Positions 24,194-34,476 of a stretch of 64,000 nucleotides of DNA are shown here, one piece after another. The DNA lies in NCBI GenBank assembly GCA_921293015.1, contig OV121096.1:11225000-11288999 (forward strand), in the 5' to 3' direction. This DNA is from Phorcus lineatus. Its lineage: Eukaryota; Mollusca; Gastropoda; Trochida; Trochidae. The position numbers and the translations under genes are program-made. How positions within the stretch are numbered: position 1 is the first letter of the stretch; each line of letters opens with the position of its first letter. The notes under the pieces are model-generated. The model was not told the origin of the DNA, searched no databases, and worked only from the letters and a program-made list of their open reading frames with translations.

Positions 24194-24679
24194 GTAAATA
24201 ATATTCAATTTGTGTTGTCTCACATTGTCAAATGCATAACAAATGAAAGTTGACAAAGCTATCGCTCTGCATCAATCACGACCGCTTCCATACCAGGAAT
24301 AAACATTTGTTTTTAAAAAGTAAATCGGTAGCTGTTCAACATAAGAAGTAATTTAATAAATCTAATGCCAAAAACCACAAAGAGAGTTCAGAATCGAGGT
24401 CAGTGTCGAATGTCGCCCAATTACTACAAGCTTGGTGAAGTTTCGCAGATGATTCATAACATTTGATCTTCTCACAATCTGGCAAACTCATTGAAATTCG
24501 TTGCTCAAAATGAATGTCATTGTTCACCTACACAATTGCATCTTGTAATTGAATTCAGATATTGTTTATGTGTAATTTGTTGAAAGAATCTTTAATTCCA
24601 TAAACGTTTGCTTATTTGAAGATTTACCTGATTTGAGTTTACTGGTTACTTGATAATTCCTGTCACACCCACGGCCACA

Positions 24680-24985
24680 TAATGATAATAATAATAATAA
24701 TTATAATTATAGTGATAATAATAATGATAATAATGGTTATTTTTAACGCCTAATATCCAATCCAGGACTGCTCAGTGGCGGAACAATGTACATTATTACC
24801 CTGAGAGAATTGAACTTTCGAGGCAGCTATAGAGTGCTCCGGGCGACCAATTAGGTCCGTACATCCATTCAAGTACCCATTTGTACAGCTGGGTGAACTG
24901 AGTGCGATGTAAATGAAGTGCCTTGCCAAAGGACATAACACAGTATAAAGCCCAGGTCAGCAATTTGTGGTGTCTCTGTTCCATG
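24680..24985 (-). mobile_element. SINE body and tail, 3' portion, cut by foldback element
   Basis: Reading the minus strand, the body ends in an ATT/ATC microsatellite tail (24735-24680). It includes the plus-strand motif GTGCCTTGCCAAAGGACATA, a sequence common in bodies of invertebrate tRNA-derived SINEs. It stops at 24985 where the foldback begins; a matching tRNA-like head resumes at 30396 in the same orientation. Confidence 0.6.
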
Positions 24986-25219
24986 CAATCTGGGAATGAT
25001 CACAATCTGCAGATTGTTCGCTCACAATCTGCAGATTGTTCGAACAATCTAGGAATATTTTTCATTCCTAGATTGTTTAAACAATCTGCAGATTGTGAGA
25101 CCTGAACAATCTGGGAATGATCACAATCTGGGAATTTGCTTGTTTGTAGAATATTTTGCATTGTAAAATGAGCTTATTTAGGTTTTTATTTTTGTTTATT
25201 AGATTGTGACAGGTTCATA

Positions 25220-27010
25220 GCTCGCCTTTATGTCAAATTGAGGGAGTATAGGGGTCGATTCCTAGATTGTGAAGGGCTAACATATTGTCGTTATGTCAAA
25301 CTGTGAGGGTGTATGGGTCGATTCTCAGATTGTGAAGGGCTTACAGCTCGCCTATATAACATACTGAGGGAGTATTGGGATCGATTCCTTGATTGTGAAG
25401 GGCTCACAGATCGCCTATGTGTCAACCTGAGGGAGTATAGGGGGTATAGGGATCTATTCTCGGATTGTGAAGGGCTCACAGCTCGCCTATATGTTAAACT
25501 GAGGTAGTATATAGATCGATTCCTAGATTGTGTAGGCCTCATAGTTCACCTTTATTCAAACTTAGAGGGAGGGTATAGGAGTCGATTCTCAGATTGTGAA
25601 GGGCTCACAGCTCGCCTTTATGTCAAACTGAGGAGAAGAGGGGTCGATTCTCAGATTGTGAAGGGCTCATAGCTCGCCTTTATGTCAAACTGCGGGAGTA
25701 TTCGGGTCGATTCCTAGACTGTGAAGGGGTTACAGATCGTTATTTTGTCAAACGGAGAGGATAGAGGGGTCGATTCTCAGATTGTGAAGGGCTCACAGCT
25801 CGCCTTTATGTCAAACTGCGGGAGTATTCGGGTCGATTCCTAGATTGTGAAGGGCTCTCAGCTCGTCATTTTGTCAAACGGAGAGGATAGAGGGGTCGAT
25901 TCTCAGATTGTGAAGGGCTCACAGCTCGTCTTTATGTCAAACTGAGGAGAAGAGGGGTCGATACTCAGATTGTGAAGGGCTCAAAGCTCGTCATTTTGTC
26001 AAACGGAGAGGGTAGAGGGGTCGATTCTCAGATTGTGAAGGGCTCACAGCTTGCCTTTATGTCAAACTGAGGAGAAGAGGGGTCGATTCTCAGATTGTGA
26101 AGGGCTCATAGCTCGCCTTTATGTCAAACTGCGGGAGTATTCGGGTCGATTCCTAGACTGTGAAGGGGTTACAGATCGTTATTTTGTCAAACGGAGAGGA
26201 TAGAGGGGTCGATTCTCAGATTGTGAAGGGCTCACAGCTCGCCTTTATGTCAAACTGCGGGAGTATTCGGGTCGATTCCTAGATTGTGAATGGCTCTCAG
26301 CTCGTCATTTTGTCAAACGGAGAGGATAGAGGGGTCGATTCTCAGATTGTGAAGGGCTCACAGCTCGTCTTTATGTCAAACTGAGGAGAAGAGGGGTCGA
26401 TACTCAGATTGTGAAGGGCTCATAGCTCGTCATTTTGTCAAACGGAGAGGGTAGAGGGGTCGATTCTCAGATTGTGAAGGGCTCACAGCTTGCCTTTATG
26501 TCAAACTGAGGAGAAGAGGGGTCGATTCTCAGATTGTGAAGGGCTCACAGCTCGCCTTTATGTCAAACTGCGGGAGTAAATGGGTCTCTTTTCAGATTGT
26601 GAAGGGCTCACAGCTCTCATTTATTTGAACTGAGGGAGTATAGGAGTCGATTCCTAGATTGTTAAGCGCTCACAGCTCTCCTATATGTTAAACTGAGGTA
26701 GTATGTGGATTGATTCCTACTTTGTGAAGGCCTCATAGCTCATCTTTATGTCAAACTGAGAATGTAAAGGAGTCGATTCTCAAATTGTGAAGGGGTTAAA
26801 GCCCACCTATATGTCAAACCGAGGGAGTATACGGGTCGATTCCTAGATTGTGAAGCTCTCATAGTTTGCCTTTTTTCAAACTGGGAGGCTATTGGAGCGC
26901 GTCTGTATGTCAAACTGAGGGAGTATAGGGGTCTATTCTAAGATTGTGAAGGGCTCAGATATCGCCATTATGTGAAACTGAGGGAGTATAGGAGTCGATT
27001 CCTAGATTGT
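25220..27010 (+). repeat. 62-bp satellite array, left arm
   Basis: About 29 diverged copies of a unit containing AGATTGTGAAGGGCTCACAG, then CTCGCCTTTATGTCAAACTG. A block of about seven units repeats with a period near 439 bp (TGCGGGAGTATTCGGG at 25691 and 26130), so there is a higher-order structure. Confidence 0.9.
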
Positions 27011-28104
27011 GAAGGGCATTGCGCTTGTCTTTGTTTGTTGATTTCGCTTGTATGGGGTTCAATTCACATATTGTGAATATGTGGAGGTAGAAAACTAAAT
27101 TTGTATGTCGATTCTGCGATTTTAGATTTTCATTAATCATAGTTTGCAGTGACCCGTATAACACTGTCTGGAGGGTGTTACTATTTATGTAGAAGTAAGA
27201 ATTAGTTCTTATATGTGTAAAAAGTTTGCGTATGGAAATCAATAAATAACAATTCATTATGAAAAGTAAACTTATTATCTGAAAAGTTAATTACACTGAA
27301 ATTTAATTCTTCACTCTCGCTTATTCAACTTAAGTTAGGTTAATTGAGCATAATTATACTATCTGTATCATCACAAAACACTAATCTCCTTTGGTATGAA
27401 TTACTTGCATAGACACTTACACTTACAGGGTACAATGAAGGAAATAGTCTCGTGATGCTAAAAAGAGTTTCAAACATCAAAGACAACAAATTCTGATTCT
27501 TATATTTATTGTTCATTATGGAAACTTGATAACTGTTACCTTTTCCCCTAATTTTCTTCCTGGATCGTGAGATTGAAAGTTTTTTATACGAAAGATGCAA
27601 AAATCGGAAAGTTACTTAATCTTTTGAGTTTGTATATAAACAGCTTTTAAATATATGAATTTATAAAATTTATAATACTCGAACAGTTAGCATTTTGTGT
27701 TGTCGTGAATAATGAGCCCAGATGTCTAGCTGGGTCTGCTTATCAAAGCAACGTGTCACTGTGTCGCGTCACTACTCAGACATGCGCGTAAATTTGCGTA
27801 CAATCACATTAACTTCCTCTCTATAATTTGATGTTTATCATGGGGCAAATACTTATGCAATAATGAATTGTCTGGAGTAAAATGTTTAATTGCTCTTCGG
27901 TCACACTATGGTCAACATTTTGACACATATTTTTCTTTAACGTTTTTAATAGTTTCCGTTATATCGGTTTGTGAATTTTACAAAGAAATGTTTTATTTGA
28001 TTTATTTGTTATCTGTTCATGATTCAATATTGTAAGAAAAAATAAAATAAAATCCATATTAAGCATTCTCTACCTTTGAATTTGGTACAGATGTAATTAA
28101 AAAG

Positions 28105-28458
28105 CTATAAAAATCGGTTGGGATTATTTATGAAATGATACACAGATATTATTAGGGATTCGTTAGCACTCTGTGACAAGGATTTGTCGCCGCTCAAGGT
28201 AGATTTTAATATTATATCGTTTTTTAAAAAGTATTGATTTGATCGGAATCTATCATATAGTGGGCATTCAAAGAAATAATGAAAGGGATCCTCCCGAATG
28301 TTTCCACAAGAACAGGCGGGATTTACTAACAACAGTAAGTGGACTTGCTTTGCGTAGTATATTTTCAATATGATGCTGCCATTTTCCATTTTCATCTGTG
28401 TAAACATGTTTTTATACCCCCGTATATCACGTAAAGTCGACCTATGAGCCCTTAACAA
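28105..28458 (-). mobile_element. LINE 3' ORF fragment in the centre of the foldback
   Basis: 117-residue frame with HLLLLVNPACSCGNIREDPF then HYFFECPLYDRFRSNQYF. C.CG...E...H....C is the zinc knuckle that follows the reverse transcriptase in Jockey/CR1-like LINEs; the typical C.P.Y...R follows. The frame enters the satellite arm at its start, so it is a truncated piece, not a full element. Confidence 0.7.
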
Positions 28459-30165
28459 TCTGCGAATAGACTCTTATACCCTCTCAGTTTGATAAATAGC
28501 CAGCTATGAGCCCTTCCCAATCTGAGACTCCTCTACCCTCTCAGTTTCATATATAGGCGAGCTATAAGCCATTCATAATCTAAGAATTGACTCCTATACC
28601 CTCTCAGTCTAAATATAGATTAACTGTTAGCCCTTCACAATCTGGGAATCAACACCTATACCCCCTCAGTTTGACATATAAGCGAGTTGTGAGCTCTTCA
28701 CAATCTGAGAATCGACCTCTATATACTCCGTCAGTTTGATTTGTAGGCGAGCTATGAGCCCTTCACAATCTGAGAATCGGCCCCTATACTCCCTCAGTTT
28801 GGCATAAAGACAAGCTATGAGCCCTTCACAATCTGAGAATCGATCCCTATACTCCGTCAGTTTGACATATAGGCGAGTTGTGAGCCCTTCACAATCTAGG
28901 AATCGGCCCCTATACTCCCTCAGTTTGACATAAAGACGAGCTAGGAGCCCTTCACAATCTGAGAAACGATCCCCATACTCCGTCAGTTTGACATATAGGC
29001 GAGTTGTGAGCCCTTTACAATCTGAGAATTGATCCCCATACTCCGTCAGTTTGACATAAAGACGAGCTAGGAGCCCTTCACAATCTGAGAAACGATCCCC
29101 ATGCTCCGTCAGTTTGACATATAGGCGAGTTGTGAGCCCTTCACAATCTGAGAATCGACTGCTATACTCTCTCAGTTTAAATAAAGGTGAGCTGTGAGCC
29201 CTTCACAATCTGGGAATCGACCCCTATACCCCCTCAGTTTGACATGAAGACGAGCTATAAGCCCTTCAAAATCTGAGAATCGATCCCTATACTCCGTCAG
29301 TGTGACATATAGGCGAGTTGTGAGCCCTTCACAATCCGAGAATTGACCCATATGCCCCCTCAGTTTGACGAAAAGACGAGCTAGGAGCCCTTCACAATCT
29401 GAGAATCGATCCCTATACTCCGTCAGTTTGACATATAGGCGAGTTGTGAACCCTTCACAATCTGAGAATCGACTGCTATACCCTCTCAGTTTAAATAAAG
29501 GTGAGTTGTGAGCCCTTCACCATCTGGGAATCGACCCCTATACCCCCTCAGTTTGACATAAAGACGAGCTATGAGCCCTTCATAATCTGAGAATCGATCC
29601 CTATACTCCGTCAGTTTGACATATAGGCAAAATGTGAGCCCTTCACAATCTGAGAATCGACTCCTAGATACCCTCTCAGTTTCATATATAGGTGAGCTGT
29701 AAGCCCTTCACAATCTGAGAATTGACCCCTATGCTACCTCAGTTGGACATAAAGCCGATCTGTGGGCCTTTCACAATCTGAGAATCGACGGCTATACCCT
29801 CTCAGTTTAAAAAAAGGTGAGCCGTGAGCCCTTCATAATCTGGGAATCGGCCCCTATACCAGCTCATTTTGACATAAAGACGAGCTATGAGCCCTTCACA
29901 AACTGAGAATCGATCCCGATACTCCGTCAGTTTGACATGTAGGCGAAATGTGAGCCCTTCACAATCTGAGAATCGACTCCTATATACCCTCTCGGTTTAA
30001 ATAAAGGTGAGCTATGAGCCCTTCACAATCTAGGAGTCAACCCTTACATCCACTAAGCTTGACATAAAGACGAGCTGAATGTCCTTCACAATCTGGGAAT
30101 CGGCCCCCATACCCCCTCATTTTGAGAAAGAGACAAGCTGATTGCTCATCACAATCTAGGAATCG
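28447..30165 (-). repeat. 62-bp satellite array, right arm (inverted)
   Basis: About 28 copies of the same unit in reverse complement (GAGCCCTTCACAATCTGAGA). Here units alternate between ACTCCGTCAGTTTGACATAT and CCCTCAGTTTGACATAAAGA types, a dimer-like order different from the left arm. Confidence 0.9.
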
Positions 30166-30395
30166 ATCTAGGAATCGCTAAATAGAAAAACCTTAATAAG
30201 CTAAATAATTCCCATTCTATAATGATGAAAATACTAATAAAACACACATTCCCAGATTGTGATCATTCCCAGATTGTTCAGGTCGCACAATCTGCAGATT
30301 GTTTAAACAATCTAGGAATTCCTAGATTGTGAGCAAACAATCTGCAGATTGTTCGAACAATCTGCAGATTGTGATATACCCCAGATTGTTCGTAA

Positions 30396-30480
30396 CATCT
30401 CCACCTGGATTCGAACCCGGGTCATTGACCAAAGAGGCTAGCGCGCTTACCATTACACCACCCTGCTCCACAATACCGAA
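30396..30480 (-). mobile_element. tRNA-like SINE head beyond the foldback
   Basis: Minus strand: an A-box region GGTGTAATGGTAAG (30460-30447) and B box GGGTTCGAATCC (30417-30406) 30 bp apart. It is followed toward lower coordinates by the foldback end. It probably belongs to the same SINE as 24680-24985. Confidence 0.65.
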
Positions 30481-30900
30481 AGTTTGCTCACATGCCTGTG
30501 TATCTTTGTGCAAATATCATGTAACTTGGAATGTCTTTGAGACGACACAGCATGACGAAAAATAAACGGTTATTTTGAATTTTCAATGCAGAAGTGAAGA
30601 TCCATTTCAAGTAACTTGATATCGTGTCTAACGGTTAACCATAGCAGTTTTGGCAGGTCTCTAAAGTGACTAAGGTTCAAAATTCCGAAAACACTAATTT
30701 TCATTTTTCGCTACAAAATCAAATTTAAATGATCAATAGCTTTAAATTCAAGTTATGTTTGTTCCCATGCACCAAGTCAATGTGTATGTCCTGATTGTTC
30801 TCTCAGAGACTGTAACTGGAATATTTGAATCGAAATTTCAGGAAATCAGAATTTTAAAAATAAGAAGCCTTCTGTCTAATGTCCAAAATTAGAGTTTAAA
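30461..30900. repeat. Dispersed repeat shared with gene B intron
   Basis: CCTGTGTATCT..G.GCAAATATC.TGTAA near 30495 recurs near 54958, and both are followed by a similar CAAAATTCCGA segment (30680, 55127). It is a low-copy or decayed element; its ends are not defined. Confidence 0.45.
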
Positions 30901-30940
30901 AAGTAAGTAAAAGAATGGCTATTTAACACATGGACAATTA

Positions 30941-31545
30941 CGGAAGCATCCTAGTGCCACAGTCAAAACTTTGTTATCCCCTAATTAGGATATACCATCA
31001 CCTAATTAGGACTTAATCATCGCTTAATTAGGACATAGCTATCACCTAATTAGGAGATTAGAAGTAGTTTAGTATTGATAGTATCTCCAAATTAGGAGAT
31101 AGTTTCTCGTAATTAGGTGATAGTTATGTCCTAAGTAGGACTTAGTTATGTCCTAAGTAGGACTTAGTTATCTCCTAATTAGGTGATAGTTATGTCCTAA
31201 GTAGGACTTAGTTATCTCCTAATTAGGTCTTAACTAAGTCCTAATTATGGGTTACTTATCTCTTAATTAGGAATTACTATCTCCTAATTAGGAGATACTA
31301 TCACCTAATTAGGAGATTAGAAGTAGTATAGTATAGATAGTATCTCCTAATTAGGAGATAGTTTCTCGTAATTAGGTGATAGTTATGTCCTAAGTAGGAC
31401 TTAGTTATCTCCTAATTAGGTCTTTACTAAGTCCTAATTATGGGCTACTTATCTCCTAATTTGGTGTTACTATCTCCTAATTAGGAATTACTATCTCCTA
31501 ATTAGGAGATAAAATTTTTTTGACTGTGGCACTAGGATGCTTCCG
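30941..31545. mobile_element. TA-flanked MITE with palindromic core
   Basis: The ends CGGAAGCATCCTAGTGCCAC (continuing AGTCAAAA) are perfect 28-bp inverted repeats, flanked by TA on both sides as for Tc1/mariner-type insertions. The interior is almost entirely variants of the palindrome TCCTAATTAGGA and of TCCTAAGTAGGAC. No ORF. Confidence 0.85.
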
Positions 31546-31972
31546 TAGACAATAGATAATACATTGTCAGTTTTGCTGAAGTTATTTAATTGACGTCCAA
31601 ACAAGACCAAAATTACATGATTTTTGAACTACAATACAGTGGTATGTGAATTTTTTTTATAGGAAGCTGTACACATCTTCGTACTTGAATTGTAGGCGAT
31701 CCTAACCAAACATATAAATATCAATAATTTATTTGCAAACTCACTCCAAAGTAAATTTACCTTTTTTCGAAAACAATAACTTTTGTTGTCAAATTAAAAA
31801 TGTCAAGGTGACCGCAGAATGGACAATTGACGCCAAATTATGCTTTTGGTCAACCGTTAAGGTGACATTATATATGTTTGTTTCATTTAAACGTTCAATC
31901 ACTGCTCTTCAAGAAATTATTCAGAAACCTTATTTATTAAATCGTGACATATCGGTTTCTTTTTTTGTCAAG

Positions 31973-32134
31973 CCGGATGTCCTCCGGGGACAAAAGGGCA
32001 AGCCGGAAGCTGTGTGTTGTGTGAAACCGGACGTTACCAGGATCTGCCAGCCAGCACCGAATGTAAACCTTGTCCTAAGGGGAAGACAACTCATGATACA
32101 GGATCCCTTGATGTCTCGGAGTGCTCGGTTTATG
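31973..32134 (+). CDS. Gene A: last GCC2/GCC3 repeat
   Basis: 162 bp: AGCPPGTKGQAGSCVLCETG, RYQDLPASTECKPCPKGKTT and LDVSEC. The donor GTAGTT after 32134 gives phase 1, matching the microexon; GTTTAT after 32127 would not. Pairs with gene B exon 23. Confidence 0.85.
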
Positions 32135-32415
32135 GTAGTTTTCGGACATTGATTTGAAATGTTGAAAGTTTGCAAGGCGTCAGTTTCTTTCAAAAATTCT
32201 AAGTTGTTGAAGTATGCCTTCCATTTGCGTGCTTATAGGTAACTTGAATCTATAATCTACACAACATTTTGTTTTGACTTTTTTAAAATTTTAATTAAGA
32301 ACTTTTTCCTGATCTTGATTATTTATTATTCAGTCCGCAGTTTAATATGGATAGATGAGCACGTTTTGAATTACCAGTAATACCCTCTTATAATGTAATG
32401 CTGTCTTATTTTCAG

Positions 32416-32439
32416 TTACCATTCCCGAGGAAAAAGATA
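32416..32439 (+). CDS. Gene A: 24-nt juxtamembrane microexon
   Basis: TTTTCAG acceptor, GTAAGT donor, 24 nt, phase 1-1, encoding VTIPEEKD between the last GCC2 and the membrane segment. Equivalent to the 15-nt exon of gene B. Confidence 0.75.
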
Positions 32440-33814
32440 GTAAGTTATTACTCTTATTTTTTATCTAACTTTTTTTTCCAAATATACAAACAGGATGAGA
32501 TACATTGCGACACATAAGGGCACATATCACCCGATATACATGTGCAGAATAATGAATAAATACATAATTTATCATATAGAAAAGGTATCAAGTGTATATT
32601 CGTTGGTTCTAAATAAAATATGTAAAATAGACCACAACTTCAGAAAATATGCTTCCTGGCTTTGGTTAATGTAAATACCTTTTGTGATATTTTAATACTG
32701 CGTCATTTGTCTTTTGATAAATGTGATATTTGGGGTAAATCTTTTCTTACTACAGTGATATATCATATTTTTTACTAACATGATCATAGCACTTGAAGCA
32801 TAGTTATTTATCCTTTCATACCAAATTAAACCTGGGGAATTGTAAAACGAATTTGTACATCCACATTGTTGAGCCACAATTAAAACTCCCGCCATATAGT
32901 TGCACCTTGCTACACTCCCAGAATAAATGATAAATGGTTTCGTCAGATTGGTTACAAAATGTACATTCTGAGGGGTCAACGTATTTTATTCATAAAAAAA
33001 TATGTAGTTGGCAGTATTCTGTTGATGATTCCATACTGTAGCCATCTGAAATCAATACTAGGAGTACTTTTGTTTGCAATCATACTAAAACATTCCCAAA
33101 CTCAGTCAGTAAAGCGCAAACCAGTGACCTGTTCCCATTTATCATAGCAAGGGAGTCGAGGAACATAGCATATAGTTCCGATGACTTTTATCAACCCAAC
33201 GTCTGTTAAAAGTACTCTTATTTGGATTTTAAATTAAACATTTTACTATGTTTTCAATATATGTTAAGTCTGAAATCCAAAAAAAATATGCATTAGTAAA
33301 TCTTCCTACTTCGGTTATCTTCCTTGTAATTTATAACTTCTTTTAACATTTGCGAAGATATAACATTTTTAATAATAGGAACTTTAAGACCCCATGCTCC
33401 GGATTAAGCATAACGTTATCCCTTTAAACTTTGTCTGGTTACCTTATTTAAACTTTAACTTACCTTTATTTAAAAAGGTAAGTTATGGTTATCAACTGAA
33501 GAACTAAGAACACTCCTGATGTTCATCAATGTTCCTAGTGTACATTACAGTGACTGTCTATTCCCTAATTTCACAAAATCCCCTTTGTTCAAAGTGTGCC
33601 CTTCACCCATAGTTATAAAATTCTGTTACAGTCACCTTAATCCAAGGTAGCTCTATGAAAGTTGGTAAAGAGAGATGACTTATCATGTTCTGCATATTTT
33701 GTTTCACTAAACAAACTAGACCACCCTAGTTGTTAAGCCACCTTAAGGAAAAACGATATCAAAGAAAAAAGATGATTTGTGTATTTCTTTGTAATATATG
33801 CATTGTGTTTTCAG
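32440..33814. other. Gene A intron before the TM exon
   Basis: 1.4 kb; about 32692-33130 is a LINE remnant on the opposite strand. The rest shows nothing recognisable. Confidence 0.5.
32692..33130 (-). mobile_element. LINE 3' fragment, frame-shifted
   Basis: In the minus strand, FRWLQYGIINRILPTTYFF is followed in another frame by ECTFCNQSDETIYHLFWEC. W.QY.I...ILP and C..C...DETI.HLFW.C are the connector and zinc knuckle of a non-LTR retrotransposon polyprotein. Frame changes show it is dead. Confidence 0.65.
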
Positions 33815-33902
33815 ATCTGGTTCTGAAGATCGTGTTACCCTGTGTCATTGTGACGTCATTAATAGTGGGCGTAATGGTGTCCTTCTTTGCATGGAAGAAG
33901 TG
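33815..33902 (+). CDS. Gene A: transmembrane segment
   Basis: 88 bp: NLVLKIVLPCVIVTSLIVGV then MVSFFAWKK. About 22 hydrophobic residues followed by KK, a stop-transfer signature. Same length and phase as the gene B TM exon. Confidence 0.85.
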
Positions 33903-34116
33903 GTGAGTCATGCAGTATTAGCAGTCAGCGTACCAGTCCGTCAAACGTTTTGTTTGGCTCTTAAGTCTGACATTCAGTATTGAATGTTACGAAACTAACG
34001 TATTGTAATCAATATGATATGCAGAAGAGTCTGTTGTATTGTCCACTCCCTCATGTCCATAGTTCCGTTATTTACTAAATTAATATTATAGTATTAACAT
34101 TTTATTTTTCTTTCAG

Positions 34117-34150
34117 TGCAGGGATGAAAATACGATATGATAGTCTTTAG
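34117..34150 (+). CDS. Gene A: short cytoplasmic tail and stop
   Basis: TTTCAG acceptor, then CAGMKIRYDSL and TAG. With the preceding KKW the cytosolic part is about 14 residues, against about 56 in gene B. Acceptor, phase and stop are all consistent. Confidence 0.72.
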
Positions 34151-34470
34151 GACTCATTTAAAGCATGGTTTGTTCAGGATATTTTGTATGCATTTTATTG
34201 TATTTATAATATATGTACGGATATAAAACACAATAATACCTGCACAGCCAATGCTAGTAACCCAGTTGTAATCTCGAATTTCGTTTTTAAGTCTTTATTT
34301 AACTATCAAATCATCACTATTTCAGTAGCAAACGAACAAAGAGACAAAACAGTGTTCACTCGCTTCGCCAGATCAGCCTTCATGGAATGAAGATCTGTGA
34401 TTCCTCTTGGAGCCTTGCTTCTACCCCTCACCCATACTCTGAAGACATTGGGGCACCGTGATCTGCCTCC

Positions 34471-34476
34471 AATAAA
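34471..34476 (+). promoter_or_regulatory. Candidate polyadenylation signal of gene A
   Basis: AATAAA about 320 nt after the stop codon; the first perfect one after 34150 that I noted. Usage is unknown. Confidence 0.3.

Larger units (their letters stand above)
24986..30388. mobile_element. Giant foldback element with satellite arms
   Basis: The outer 140-150 bp modules (24986-25135 and 30247-30388) are inverted repeats built of palindromes such as ACAATCTGCAGATTGT and TTCCTAGATTGT. Inside lie two arrays of a 62-bp satellite, direct at 25220-27010 and inverted at 28447-30165. The centre (27011-28446) is unrelated and holds part of a LINE. This layout matches FB-type foldback elements. No transposase gene was seen. 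The transcript of gene A must splice across it. Confidence 0.85.
24194..31972. other. Large gene A intron (7.8 kb)
   Basis: Filled by an interrupted SINE, the foldback element, a dispersed repeat (about 30461-30900) and a TA-flanked MITE. 24194-24679 and 31546-31972 are plain AT-rich sequence. Confidence 0.7.
4716..34150 (+). other. Gene A: paralogous SVEP1-like membrane protein gene, 5' end not seen, rearranged (span)
   Basis: Gene-level entry for plus-strand exons listed below. It shares domain order with gene B from the second half of HYR-1 to the stop. Six exon pairs have identical lengths (122, 195, 159, 231, 171, 88 bp). Departures are: no recognisable signal peptide, first CCP or HYR-1 N-half upstream; two CCP exons on the opposite strand at 9072-9588; a shortened third laminin-G exon; a first middle domain in one exon rather than two; a 5.4-kb foldback in the intron before the last GCC2; and a very short tail. 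If the donor at 17350 is used, all visible exons except the inverted pair still form one open frame, so it may be a functional, altered gene rather than a pseudogene. Confidence 0.75.

Noticed and set aside
25220-30165. CRISPR-like repeat array
   Set aside because: Units of 62 bp without unique spacers, in a eukaryotic intron, with inverted arms: a satellite foldback, not CRISPR.
30322-30513. Small protein containing GGVMVSALASLVNDPGSNPG
   Set aside because: This peptide is the usual false translation of a tRNA-like SINE promoter region.
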